DNA from: Gemmatimonadota bacterium
Lineage (GTDB): Bacteria; Gemmatimonadota; Gemmatimonadetes; Gemmatimonadales; Gemmatimonadaceae
Reading direction: 5' to 3'
Assembly (NCBI GenBank): GCA_003134685.1
Contig: PLCA01000005.1
Span: 496,001-560,000 of the forward strand
DNA length: 64,000 nucleotides
The translations under genes and the position numbers were made by a program. Below the pieces are notes generated by a model. That model had not been told where the DNA came from. It made no database searches and saw only the letters and a list, made by a program, of their open reading frames with translations. Positions 45,791 through 54,163 of this stretch are shown here, one piece after another. The stretch's first letter is position 1, and each line of letters opens with the position of its first letter.

Positions 45791-48454
45791 ATGCCGCAGT
45801 CGGTCTTTTTCTTCGGCAATGGATCCGCCGAGGGGACGCGCGACATGACGAGCGTCCTCGGCAGCAAGGGCGCGAACCTCGCCGAGATGACGAATCTCGG
45901 CGTTCCTGTTCCGGCCGGGTTCACGATCGCGTGCAGCGAATGCATCGAGTACCTCGGTAGCGGAAAGTATTCCGACAAGCTCCGCGCGGAGGTGGAAGGC
46001 AACGTCGCGCGGCTCGAGAAGGAGACCGGCAGGAAGCTCGGTGATCCGAAGAATCCGCTGCTGGTCTCGGTAAGATCAGGAGCCCCTGTCTCCATGCCGG
46101 GAATGATGGAGACGATCCTCAACCTCGGCCTCAACGATCGCGCTGTGGCGGCGCTCGCCGAGCAAAGCCGCAATGCGCGCTTCGCGTACGACTCGTTCCG
46201 CCGATTCATCCAGATGTACTCGGATGTCGTGCTCGGCGTTTCGATCCACGACTTCGAGCACCTGCTGAAGGCGAAGCGGATGACCGAGGGCGCAGCCTCC
46301 GACGCCGATCTCAGCGAAGGCGTTTTGAAGATTCTGGTCGAGGAATACAAGTCGCTCGTCAGGAATCGCACCGGCGCCGATTTTCCGCGCGACCCGGTCG
46401 TGCAGCTCTGGGGCGCGATCGAAGCCGTGTGGAAATCCTGGACGCTCAAGAGAGCGAGGGATTACCGGCGCGTAAATGGAATCGCGGAAGATCTGGGAAC
46501 AGGGGTCAGCGTTGTGGCGATGGTGTTCGGCAATCTGGGAGATGACTCCGGAACCGGCGTCGCGTTTACGCGCAATCCATCGACGGGCGAGAGGCGCTTC
46601 TACGGTGAGTTCCTCGTCAACGCGCAGGGTGAGGACGTTGTCGCCGGGATCAGAACCCCGCTCGAGATCGATGATATGGCGGAGAAGCTTCCCGGCGCCT
46701 ACAAGGAGCTGCTGAACACGCAGGACCGGCTCGAGCGCCACTACCACGACATGCAGGACCTCGAGTTCACCGTCGAGCGTGGAAAGCTCTATCTCCTCCA
46801 GACACGCACGGGCAAGCGCACCGCCGCCGCCGCCGTGCGCATCGCGCGCGACATGGTGAGCGAAGGGTTGATTGACAAGATCGAAGCCGTGCGACGCGTT
46901 CCAGCCGCGGACCTCGATCAGCTGCTCCATCCGATCATCGACCCATCAATTCGTGCGACACCTCTCTGCGTCGGTCTTCCCGCAAGTCCCGGAGCCGCCA
47001 GTGGGCGCGCGGTATTCGACCCCGATACTGCTTCGCAGCGCGCGCTCGCCGGCGAGAGCGTGATTCTGGTCCGCGATGAAACCACCCCCGAGGATTTCCA
47101 TGGAATCGTCGCGGCACGCGCCGTACTCACAGCGCGTGGAGGCATGACGAGTCACGCCGCCGTCGTCGCCAGGGGAATGGGGAAATGCGCCATCGTCGGG
47201 TGCAAGGACATTCACGTCGATCTCGAGCGCAAATCCTTCAGCGTCAACGGAACCGACGTCGCGGAGGGCGACTGGCTGACGCTCGATGGCGCGACGGGCC
47301 GCGTCTTCGCGGGCGATCTGGCGACAATCCCGAGTGAAGTCGTGCGCGTGACGAACGGGACCCTCGCTCGCTCCCAGGCCCCGCTCTTCCAGGCGTACGC
47401 CGATCTGCTCGGCTGGGCCGACGAGGTTCGCACGCTCCGCGTGCGCGCCAACGCCGACACACCGCGCGACGCGCGCATCGCGCGCAGCTTTGGCGCTGAA
47501 GGTATCGGCTTGTGCAGAACCGAGCACATGTTCTTCGAAGGCGACCGGATCACGGCGATGCGCGAGATGATCGTCGCGCGCGAGGAAGGTGGACGCAGGC
47601 GCGCGCTCAACAAGCTGCTGCCGATGCAGCGCGCGGATTTCGAGGGAATCTTCGAGGCTATGGATGGGCTACCGGTGACGATCCGCCTGTTGGACCCGCC
47701 CTTGCACGAGTTCCTGCCGCACGGCGGAGAAGAGGCCAAACTACTTGCTCGCACTCTCGACATCCCCCGCGCCGACCTGAATCGCATCATAGAGTCTCTT
47801 CGGGAGACCAATCCGATGCTCGGGCACCGCGGGTGCAGGCTCGGCATTTCTTACCCGGAGATTACAGAAATGCAGGGTCGGGCGATTCTCGAGGCCGCGG
47901 TACGCGCGATGCGACGTGGAATAGTGGTAAAACCGGAGATCATGATTCCGCTCGTCGCGACGGTGAAGGAGTTCGACAATCAGCGCGCTATCATAGAGGA
48001 CGTGGCCGAGCGTGTGCTCGGAGCAATGGGAGAAAAGATCCCGTATCTGATCGGGACGATGATCGAGCTGCCGCGCGCCGCGCTCACAGCAGGGCAGATC
48101 GCGCAGTCCGCCGAATTCTTCTCATTTGGAACAAATGATCTGACGCAGACTACACTGGGGCTGAGTCGCGATGATGCGGGGCGGTTCCTTCCTTCTTACA
48201 TTGATCGGGGTATTTTTGCAGATGACCCGTTCCAGGTGATTGACACCGAAGGGGTGGGTAGACTCGTAAGGATCGCTGTTGAGGATGGACGACGAGTTCG
48301 TCCTAAGATAAAGCTGGGGATCTGCGGTGAGCACGGCGGAGAACCGCGATCCATTTCTTTTTTTCATTCACTCGGTCTCGACTATGTATCGTGCTCACCA
48401 TTCAGAGTTCCCATCGCGCGCCTAGCCGCTGCACATGCCGCTCTTAACGCGTAA
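45791..48454 (+). CDS. ppdK: Pyruvate, phosphate dikinase
   Basis: 887 residues. The nucleotide-binding half has VRSGAPVSMPGMMET and GTGVAFTRNPSTG; the swivelling His domain has GGMTSHAAVVARGMGK; the PEP barrel has GIGLCRTEHMF, LLDPPLHEFLPH, FFSFGTNDLTQTTLG and the Cys in YVSCSPFRVP. It interconverts PEP and pyruvate with ATP and Pi. It follows purF after five bases, so PEP metabolism is tied to the purine run. Confidence 0.97.
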   Translation: MPQSVFFFGNGSAEGTRDMTSVLGSKGANLAEMTNLGVPVPAGFTIACSECIEYLGSGKYSDKLRAEVEGNVARLEKETGRKLGDPKNPLLVSVRSGAPVSMPGMMETILNLGLNDRAVAALAEQSRNARFAYDSFRRFIQMYSDVVLGVSIHDFEHLLKAKRMTEGAASDADLSEGVLKILVEEYKSLVRNRTGADFPRDPVVQLWGAIEAVWKSWTLKRARDYRRVNGIAEDLGTGVSVVAMVFGNLGDDSGTGVAFTRNPSTGERRFYGEFLVNAQGEDVVAGIRTPLEIDDMAEKLPGAYKELLNTQDRLERHYHDMQDLEFTVERGKLYLLQTRTGKRTAAAAVRIARDMVSEGLIDKIEAVRRVPAADLDQLLHPIIDPSIRATPLCVGLPASPGAASGRAVFDPDTASQRALAGESVILVRDETTPEDFHGIVAARAVLTARGGMTSHAAVVARGMGKCAIVGCKDIHVDLERKSFSVNGTDVAEGDWLTLDGATGRVFAGDLATIPSEVVRVTNGTLARSQAPLFQAYADLLGWADEVRTLRVRANADTPRDARIARSFGAEGIGLCRTEHMFFEGDRITAMREMIVAREEGGRRRALNKLLPMQRADFEGIFEAMDGLPVTIRLLDPPLHEFLPHGGEEAKLLARTLDIPRADLNRIIESLRETNPMLGHRGCRLGISYPEITEMQGRAILEAAVRAMRRGIVVKPEIMIPLVATVKEFDNQRAIIEDVAERVLGAMGEKIPYLIGTMIELPRAALTAGQIAQSAEFFSFGTNDLTQTTLGLSRDDAGRFLPSYIDRGIFADDPFQVIDTEGVGRLVRIAVEDGRRVRPKIKLGICGEHGGEPRSISFFHSLGLDYVSCSPFRVPIARLAAAHAALNA

Positions 48455-49637
48455 GCTCGCGCACTCGCGGCGCATCGAGCTGATGCCGGCGGGATCGCTC
48501 CCGATGGCGCGCAATCAGCACGCGCGTCCACTACGCATCGCGCTGGTGACGGAGTACTACTATCCCCACCTCGGCGGGATCTGCGAACACGTCCATTTCT
48601 TCGCCCGCGAGGCGCGCCGCTACGGACACCACGTAGACATCATCACGTCGAACATTCCGGGCGCGCGCGACGAGCCGCACGTCATTCGCATCGGCAAGAG
48701 CCAGCCGGTGTACGCCAATGGATCGCAGGCGCGGTTCACGTGGGGACTCGAGCTGAGAAAGAACCTGCGACGGATATTCAGCCTCGGGCAGTACGACATC
48801 ATTCACGTCCATTCCCCTCTCAGCCCCGTCCTTCCGGTCATGGCGATCGAGGAAGCAGACTGCCCGGTCGTCGGCACGTTTCACACCTACTTCGATCGGT
48901 CGATCGCCTACGCCATCGGGAACCGATACTTTCAGAAGCGCCTGGATCAGCTCCACGCGGCAATCGCGGTGTCGCACTCGACGACGATAGCTCTCAATCG
49001 ATACTTCGAGGCAAACTGGACGATCGTCCCCAACGGAATCGACACCGACGTCTTCAACCCCCACGTTCCCCGCCCCGCCGCTTTGCGCTCCGACGTTCCC
49101 GTCATCCTCTTCCTCGGAAGATTCGACCCCCGCAACGGCCTCACCACTCTCATAGAGTCGTTCCAGAAAGTCCGGGGCAGAAACCGCGAAGCTCAGCTCG
49201 TCGTGGTCGGCGATGGACCGCTGCGCAAGCACTACTATCGCGCGGCCGGTGGCGATCCCGATATCACCTTCGTGGGCTCTGTTCTCGGAGAGCGCCCTGG
49301 TTACTACGCGCACAGCGCGATGTACGCCTGCCCGACCACCAAGGCATCGTTCGGAATCACCCTGCTCGAGTCGATGGCTTGCGAGACGCCCGTCGTCTGC
49401 TCCGACATCTACGGCTTCCGCGACGTGGTGAAGCACGAGCGAGAGGCACTAATGGTGCAGAGTGGTGACCCGGATGCTCTCGCCGATGCACTGGTGAGAC
49501 TCCTTGATGACGAAACGCTCAGGGCCAGGCTCGGAAAGCGCGGCCGGCAGGAGGCCGAGCAGTATTCCTGGTCCAAAGTGACTGAGGCGGTGCTCGACAT
49601 CTACACAGCCGTACTGGGACGGGCTACACGCGAATGA
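48435..49637 (+). CDS. Glycosyltransferase family 4 (GT-B fold)
   Basis: About 400 residues. LVTEYYYPHLGGICEHV at the N-terminal Rossmann half, DIIHVHSPLSPV, VPNGIDTDVFNP, ILFLGRFDPRNGL, and the family E-x7-E motif in SFGITLLESMACETPVV are all seen. It resembles PimA-like phosphatidylinositol or related lipid mannosyltransferases; the true acceptor is unknown. The ATG at 48435 overlaps ppdK by 20 bases; ATG at 48483 or 48504 would fit the domain better. It is coupled to a polysaccharide deacetylase gene. Confidence 0.88.
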   Translation: MPLLTRKLAHSRRIELMPAGSLPMARNQHARPLRIALVTEYYYPHLGGICEHVHFFAREARRYGHHVDIITSNIPGARDEPHVIRIGKSQPVYANGSQARFTWGLELRKNLRRIFSLGQYDIIHVHSPLSPVLPVMAIEEADCPVVGTFHTYFDRSIAYAIGNRYFQKRLDQLHAAIAVSHSTTIALNRYFEANWTIVPNGIDTDVFNPHVPRPAALRSDVPVILFLGRFDPRNGLTTLIESFQKVRGRNREAQLVVVGDGPLRKHYYRAAGGDPDITFVGSVLGERPGYYAHSAMYACPTTKASFGITLLESMACETPVVCSDIYGFRDVVKHEREALMVQSGDPDALADALVRLLDDETLRARLGKRGRQEAEQYSWSKVTEAVLDIYTAVLGRATRE

Positions 49638-50323
49638 TCGGTTACGCGGCGTTGGGAGTGTCGGTAATAGGCGGAGCGGTTCACGGAGCGTTTCACCGCA
49701 ACAGTCCGCTGTTCGGCCGCGCGCTGGGCAGAATCGCCGGCGATCGGAAAGTGGTGGCGCTCACCTTCGATGACGGCCCGAACCCCGATGCGACGCCGCT
49801 GATTCTCGACACGCTCGCCGAGAAGGGAGTGCCCGCAACTTTCTTCGTGCTGGGGAGTCACGCCGAGCGCTGGCCGGAGCTCGTTCGTCGCATCTCTCAG
49901 GAAGGCCACCAGCTCGGCAATCACGGCTACTTCCACCGCAAGCTGCAGTTCAAGAGCCCGTTCTACGTCAGCCGCGACATCCGCCTCGGCATTCGAGCAA
50001 TCAAGCGAGCGGGCGCTCCCGCGCCTCGATACTTCCGCGCTCCTCACGGCTTCCGGAGTCCGTGGACGACGCCGATCGCGAGCTCGTATGGCGAGCGCAC
50101 AATCGGATGGTCGCTCGGCGTCTGGGACAGCGATCGCCCCGGAGTCGACGAGATCGTGCGGCGCACGCTCGAAGGCGTTTCTCCGGGCTCGATCGTGCTG
50201 CTGCACGACGGCGACGGCTACAATCCGGACGGCGACCGGATGCAGACTGCCGCCGCGCTTCCCCATATCATCGACCGCCTGAAAGAACAGGGCTACGAGT
50301 TCGCGACTCTGCCCACTGAATGA
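49634..50323 (+). CDS. NodB-type polysaccharide deacetylase
   Basis: 229 residues. The metal motif reads LTFDDGPNPD (Asp-Asp), and GNHGYFHRK supplies the two histidines; YFRAPHGFRSP and SIVLLHDGDG complete the NodB active site. A hydrophobic N-terminus (about 1-18) could be a signal or anchor. It removes an acyl group from an amino sugar. It overlaps the glycosyltransferase gene and the next membrane protein gene by four bases each. Confidence 0.9.
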   Translation: MIGYAALGVSVIGGAVHGAFHRNSPLFGRALGRIAGDRKVVALTFDDGPNPDATPLILDTLAEKGVPATFFVLGSHAERWPELVRRISQEGHQLGNHGYFHRKLQFKSPFYVSRDIRLGIRAIKRAGAPAPRYFRAPHGFRSPWTTPIASSYGERTIGWSLGVWDSDRPGVDEIVRRTLEGVSPGSIVLLHDGDGYNPDGDRMQTAAALPHIIDRLKEQGYEFATLPTE

Positions 50324-51423
50324 GTCCGGGGCTGAAGAAAGGGATTCGCTGGGTGCTCTCCGCCGCGATTCTCGTCTTCCTCATTTATTTCGCGACAAAG
50401 ATCAACTGGCACCAAGCGTGGAGCTCGATGCGGCACGCATCGCTCCCGCTCCTCGCCGCGGCCATCGGCGTCAACTTTCTCTCGGTGCTGATCAAGGGCG
50501 TCCGGTGGTGGCTCTTTCTGCGGCCGATCGGGATCACGTCCCTATCTCTTGCGGTGCGGGCGACGGTCGCGGGCGCCGGCCTCAACAACGTTCTCGTCGC
50601 CAGCGGCGGAGACGCGGCGCGCGTCGTGTTCGTGTCCCGCGCTACGGGTGTCCCCAGCTCTACGGTGCTCGCCTCGATGGCGCTCGAGAAGCTGTTCGAC
50701 CCCATTGGATTCGTGATTCTGCTGGTTTTCGGCGTCCTCGCGTTCCAGCTTCCGCCGCAGTTCGAGCGGTGGAAGGTGCCGGCGGAGATACTGCTCGTCG
50801 TAATAGTTCTCCTGCTCGCGTTCTTCGTCTACGCCACCAGGCACATCAAGCCGGAGCATGTCCCTGAGCGTCGCGCCAGACCGCGCACCGTGTGGGGAAG
50901 AACTCGCGCGTATTTCAAGAGCTTCGGACAGACAGCTGGACGCCTGGCAACGGGACCCCGCTTCCTCGCGGCAATCCTGCTGTCGCTGGCGGCGTGGGCG
51001 TGCCAGCTGTGGACGTTCGAGCTCGCCGCCGCCGCCGCGCACGTCCCGATGCCGCTCGCGGGGAGCCTCGCCTGCCTGCTCGGCATCAACGTCGGGTTGA
51101 TCATCCGGGCCACTCCGGGCAACGTCGGGTTTTTTCAATTCGTGTACGCGTTGATGGCCGAGCAGTTCGGAGTGCCGAGCAACGACGCCATCGCGGTCTC
51201 GCTGCTGATTCAGACGTTACAGATTCTTCCGCTGACGGTGCTCGGCATCGTGCTCGCGCCCGAGTTCATATTCCGGCGCGGCAAGAAGGACAAGGAGACC
51301 GAGGCAATCGCGAAGAAGATCGAGACGGAGAGGCTCGCGCGCCACGGCCCGCTCTCGACGGCCGAAGAAGTTCTTCAACGCGCGGACAAGGCGGGGGTCG
51401 CGCCTGCGGCGAAAAAGCCCTGA
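50320..51423 (+). CDS. Lysylphosphatidylglycerol synthetase-like flippase family membrane protein
   Basis: 367 residues of the UPF0104/LPG_synthase_TM family, with about eight hydrophobic segments. GVRWWLFLRPIGI, the NNVLVASGGDAARVVFV motif and the SVALEKLFD-like ASMALEKLFDPIG motif are typical, as is the RATPGNVGFFQF motif near 270. Members flip lipid-linked molecules. After the glycosyltransferase and deacetylase, a role in exporting a lipid-linked amino sugar is plausible but not shown. The C-terminal 50 residues are charged and cytoplasmic. Confidence 0.85.
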   Translation: MSPGLKKGIRWVLSAAILVFLIYFATKINWHQAWSSMRHASLPLLAAAIGVNFLSVLIKGVRWWLFLRPIGITSLSLAVRATVAGAGLNNVLVASGGDAARVVFVSRATGVPSSTVLASMALEKLFDPIGFVILLVFGVLAFQLPPQFERWKVPAEILLVVIVLLLAFFVYATRHIKPEHVPERRARPRTVWGRTRAYFKSFGQTAGRLATGPRFLAAILLSLAAWACQLWTFELAAAAAHVPMPLAGSLACLLGINVGLIIRATPGNVGFFQFVYALMAEQFGVPSNDAIAVSLLIQTLQILPLTVLGIVLAPEFIFRRGKKDKETEAIAKKIETERLARHGPLSTAEEVLQRADKAGVAPAAKKP

Positions 51424-51450
51424 CTGCAACGGAAACTGCAGTTGTATCTG

Positions 51451-52746
51451 CTAAGCGCGAGCGCGTTTAAGAAACGCAATGAACTCAGCCGGGTCACGAG
51501 TGAGTCCCGTGAACGTCAAGCGCACCTTCCCGTCGGCGTCCACGACCGCGTAGAGAGGGAGGGCAACAGTCCCGAACGCCTGCTCCTGGAACGCCTGCTG
51601 TCGTTCGTAGATGGCGCCTTCACCATCGGTGTACAGGCGCGCCAGAACAAATTGCCCCAGCTCGGCACCGACGTCGGGACGACTGAAGATGTTGGCCTCC
51701 ATCCACCGGCAATTGGTGCACGTGTACCCTGTGAAGTCTACGAAAACCAGCTTGCCTGATGTCCGCGCCGTCTTGAGCGCGCCGCCGTAATCGTTGAGAA
51801 GCCAGGTTGGTACCGTGCCACCGCTCGACGCGAGGATTGCCACCGGAGTCGACGGAGGAAGAAATGCTTCGATCTGGCGCAGTGGTCGTCCTCTCATTCC
51901 CGAGCCGAGCCAGGCAGCGAGAAGGAGCGCGATGACGACCGGGATGATTCCCGTCAGACGCATTTCGCGTCGCGCGATCTGCGAACGAAGGTCGCGCCCG
52001 AGATATGCCGCCGCGACAATCGCGAGCGCCATCCAGAAAAACAGAACAACCGGTCGCGTGAACACTCCCCACGCCAGAACGAGATCTGCATTGGAGACGA
52101 ACTTGATGGCGGCGCCGACTTCGAGGATTCCGATCAGAACGCGAAGAGTCTGGATCCACTGACCCGATCGCGGCAATCGGGAAACCAGGCGTGGCGCGAG
52201 GGCGAGAGCGACGAACGGAAGCGCGAACGCGGTCGAATAAACGATCATTCCTACCACGGGCATCGCCCACGACCCCTGCGATGCGAGCACCAGCAGCGTT
52301 CCGACGAACGGCGCCGTGCAGGTGACCGACGTCAGCGTAAACGTTGCTCCCATGAGGAGGGCGCCGACCGAGCTGCCCTGTGGCGCTTCGCGCGCGGAAC
52401 GATCGACGGCGTTGACGACCCTCCACGGGAGCCGTAGCTCGAGCCAGCCAAGAAGATTCGTGGCAAACAGGAGAAAGAGCGCCGCGAGCGTGATGTTCAC
52501 CCACGGATCGGCCGCGAACCGGTTGAGACCAGCCGCTCCGAACACCGCCGCCAGCGCGAGACCGAGAACTGTGAACGTGCCGACGATTCCGAGCCCGAAG
52601 AGCAGTGCTCTTCGCACGCCCCCTCGCTCGCGGTCATGTGGCGTCGAGAAGTACGCGATGGTGACGGGCACCATCGGAAAGACGCACGGCGTAAGAAGGG
52701 AGAGCAGGCCCGTGGTCGCAGCGAGCCAGAGAAACCCCGAGCTCAT
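51451..52746 (-). CDS. DsbD-like protein, beta and gamma domains
   Basis: 431 residues: eight hydrophobic segments in the first 300, then a thioredoxin-like domain. The two membrane cysteines are seen in LLTPCVFPM (about residue 20) and TSVTCTAPF; the C-terminal domain has the CxxC motif TCTNCRWME. It carries reducing power from the cytoplasm to the periplasm for disulfide isomerisation or cytochrome c assembly. The alpha domain is a separate gene directly upstream, with a four-base overlap. Confidence 0.93.
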   Translation of the reverse strand: MSSGFLWLAATTGLLSLLTPCVFPMVPVTIAYFSTPHDRERGGVRRALLFGLGIVGTFTVLGLALAAVFGAAGLNRFAADPWVNITLAALFLLFATNLLGWLELRLPWRVVNAVDRSAREAPQGSSVGALLMGATFTLTSVTCTAPFVGTLLVLASQGSWAMPVVGMIVYSTAFALPFVALALAPRLVSRLPRSGQWIQTLRVLIGILEVGAAIKFVSNADLVLAWGVFTRPVVLFFWMALAIVAAAYLGRDLRSQIARREMRLTGIIPVVIALLLAAWLGSGMRGRPLRQIEAFLPPSTPVAILASSGGTVPTWLLNDYGGALKTARTSGKLVFVDFTGYTCTNCRWMEANIFSRPDVGAELGQFVLARLYTDGEGAIYERQQAFQEQAFGTVALPLYAVVDADGKVRLTFTGLTRDPAEFIAFLKRARA

Positions 52747-53252
52747 CTCCGTCCCGCGATTCGAATCGCTGCGTCGAGCGTGTCAGTGCGCGACGGCAGA
52801 CAGACCTTGTCGCTGCACACCTGATAGCGGGCAGCAATCTGGAATCTGCGAATGCCGGCGAGCGAATGCCCCGGCACGCCCACGGGAATCGTGAACTTTA
52901 CATTTCCGGAATAGAGCTCGGTCTCAATTCCAAAATTCTTGTCGAAGGTACGCTCCGGTTTTGGCGCGTTGATTACCCCACGCACGACCACGTCAGCGGC
53001 TCCGACGAGCTCGAGTCGCAGGGGAATCGGGCCGCCTGACTTCTGCGTCAGCGAGTAGATGTGCCAACCCTTCGCGATATCGACCTGCACCGTGATCGGA
53101 ACGGTGCGTCCCGAAACGACATCGCGAGGCGAGCTGCCACCGACCACGGTCCAGCGGACGGGCCGCAGCGACAAATCGCCAGCATTCCGCGGAACTCCGT
53201 CGTATCGATGGATGCTGAGCGACAGCAGGAGTAGATATGCGAGCTTGTTCAT
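52743..53252 (-). CDS. Periplasmic DsbD alpha-domain protein
   Basis: 169 residues with an N-terminal signal (NKLAYLLLLSLSI). The domain matches the DsbD N-terminal immunoglobulin-like module: VQVDIAKGWHIYS and the cysteine pair in YQVCSDKVCLPS. It would accept electrons from the beta/gamma partner and pass them to periplasmic targets. ATG at 53252 is preceded by GAGGT; a TTG at 53261 is the alternative. It is divergent from the DUF421 gene. Confidence 0.87.
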   Translation of the reverse strand: MNKLAYLLLLSLSIHRYDGVPRNAGDLSLRPVRWTVVGGSSPRDVVSGRTVPITVQVDIAKGWHIYSLTQKSGGPIPLRLELVGAADVVVRGVINAPKPERTFDKNFGIETELYSGNVKFTIPVGVPGHSLAGIRRFQIAARYQVCSDKVCLPSRTDTLDAAIRIAGRR

Positions 53253-53290
53253 GCACCTCAAATATACACGTCAGACGGCGCGATCCCTGC

Positions 53291-53357
53291 TATAGACTAC
53301 ACATCGGCGGCGCGAGCGTTCGGCTCAACCTCGCCGCCGCATTCACAGGCGAGGCTG
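53291..53357 (+). promoter_or_regulatory. DUF421 gene leader with two exclusive hairpins over the ribosome site
   Basis: A -10-like TATAGA lies at 53291-53296; the -35 is weak. The short leader can form hairpin A (CGGCGGCG at 53305-53312 with CGCCGCCG at 53332-53339) or hairpin B (CCTCGCC at 53329-53335 with GGCGAGG at 53348-53354). Both use bases 53332-53335, so they exclude each other. Hairpin B hides GAGG, the ribosome site for the ATG at 53358. This looks like a translation switch, but GC-rich sequence can do this by chance. Confidence 0.42.
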
Positions 53358-53900
53358 ATGGGGCACACACCCTTCTATTTTGAGAGCTGGTACAACGTCG
53401 AGCGCACCGTGACCCTGTCTATCGTCGGGTTCGCCGCGCTGTTCATCATGCTCCGTGTTTCGGGCAAGAGAACTCTTTCCAAGCTTAACGTCTTCGATTT
53501 CGTTTTCGTCGTTGCCGTCGGTTCCGTGTTCGCGTCGATGATCATCTCAAAGGACGTGACGCTGATCGAAGGCATCGCCGCGCTCGCGACTCTGATCGGA
53601 ATCCAGATGGGCCTGTCTTACGTCGCGGCCCGGTTCCCAAAGATGGAGCGCATCATCAACGGCGAGCCGACGCTGCTGCTGACGCACGGCGAGTTCATTC
53701 CCGCCGCGCTCATGAAGGAGCGCGTGACAGAGGAGGAGGTACGTGGCGCCATTAGAGCCGAGGGAGTCACGCGCGTCGAGGACGTCAGCGCCGTTACGAT
53801 GGAAAACGACGGGACGCTCACCGTCGCCTGGATGTCGAAAAAACCCGGTGAAACGAGCCTGGTTGACGCGAAGGATCCCGACCCAGACAATAGCGCCTGA
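53358..53900 (+). CDS. DUF421 (YetF-like) membrane protein
   Basis: 180 residues with three hydrophobic helices (about 18-35, 45-65, 70-88) and a soluble C-terminal domain. LRVSGKRTLSKLNVFDFVFVVAVGSV is the hallmark of the family. Such proteins occur in spore-formers and many others; their role is unsettled. The C-terminal part includes the MKERVTEEEVRGAIRAEGV motif found in the family. Leader structure suggests translational control. Confidence 0.9.
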   Translation: MGHTPFYFESWYNVERTVTLSIVGFAALFIMLRVSGKRTLSKLNVFDFVFVVAVGSVFASMIISKDVTLIEGIAALATLIGIQMGLSYVAARFPKMERIINGEPTLLLTHGEFIPAALMKERVTEEEVRGAIRAEGVTRVEDVSAVTMENDGTLTVAWMSKKPGETSLVDAKDPDPDNSA

Positions 53901-53943
53901 GCAGCCCTGGGCTGACTACGGTCCGCCCCGTCTTCACCCCTAA

Positions 53944-53977
53944 CCAGAGAGTGTTGCGTCGACGCAACACTCTCTGG
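53944..53977. repeat. Perfect 34-bp palindrome with a third arm copy
   Basis: The left arm CCAGAGAGTGTTGCGTC (53944-53960) is followed with no spacer by its exact reverse complement (53961-53977). A further direct copy of AGTGTTGCGTC follows at 53979-53989. There is no T tract, so it is not a normal terminator. A protein-binding site or a cruciform-forming element is possible. Confidence 0.9.
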
Positions 53978-54001
53978 CAGTGTTGCGTCCATGACACACC
54001 T

Positions 54002-54098
54002 ATCAGGGGCGCTGACCGGCGTAAAACGCATGCCACAAATGGTCCCCGACTTGCCCCCGCTTTGCTTGGCGCGCCGACCCGGTCAACGCGCCCCTGAT
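54002..54098. repeat. 18-bp interrupted inverted repeat around a 59-base loop
   Basis: ATCAGGGGCGC (54002-54012) pairs with 54088-54098, and TGACCGG (54013-54019) pairs with 54079-54085; the right arm has two extra bases (54086-54087). The loop is 59 bases. It lies 24 bases after the palindrome and 65 bases before the TPR/TonB gene start. It could be a structured RNA, a large regulatory hairpin or a small mobile-element remnant; no target-site duplication is seen. Confidence 0.8.
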
Positions 54099-54163
54099 CG
54101 CGAGGAAAGGCCTCGTCCTCAGTGTTCGTCGTTGAGACAGTTCACCGTTTGAGGGTCCAGTGC

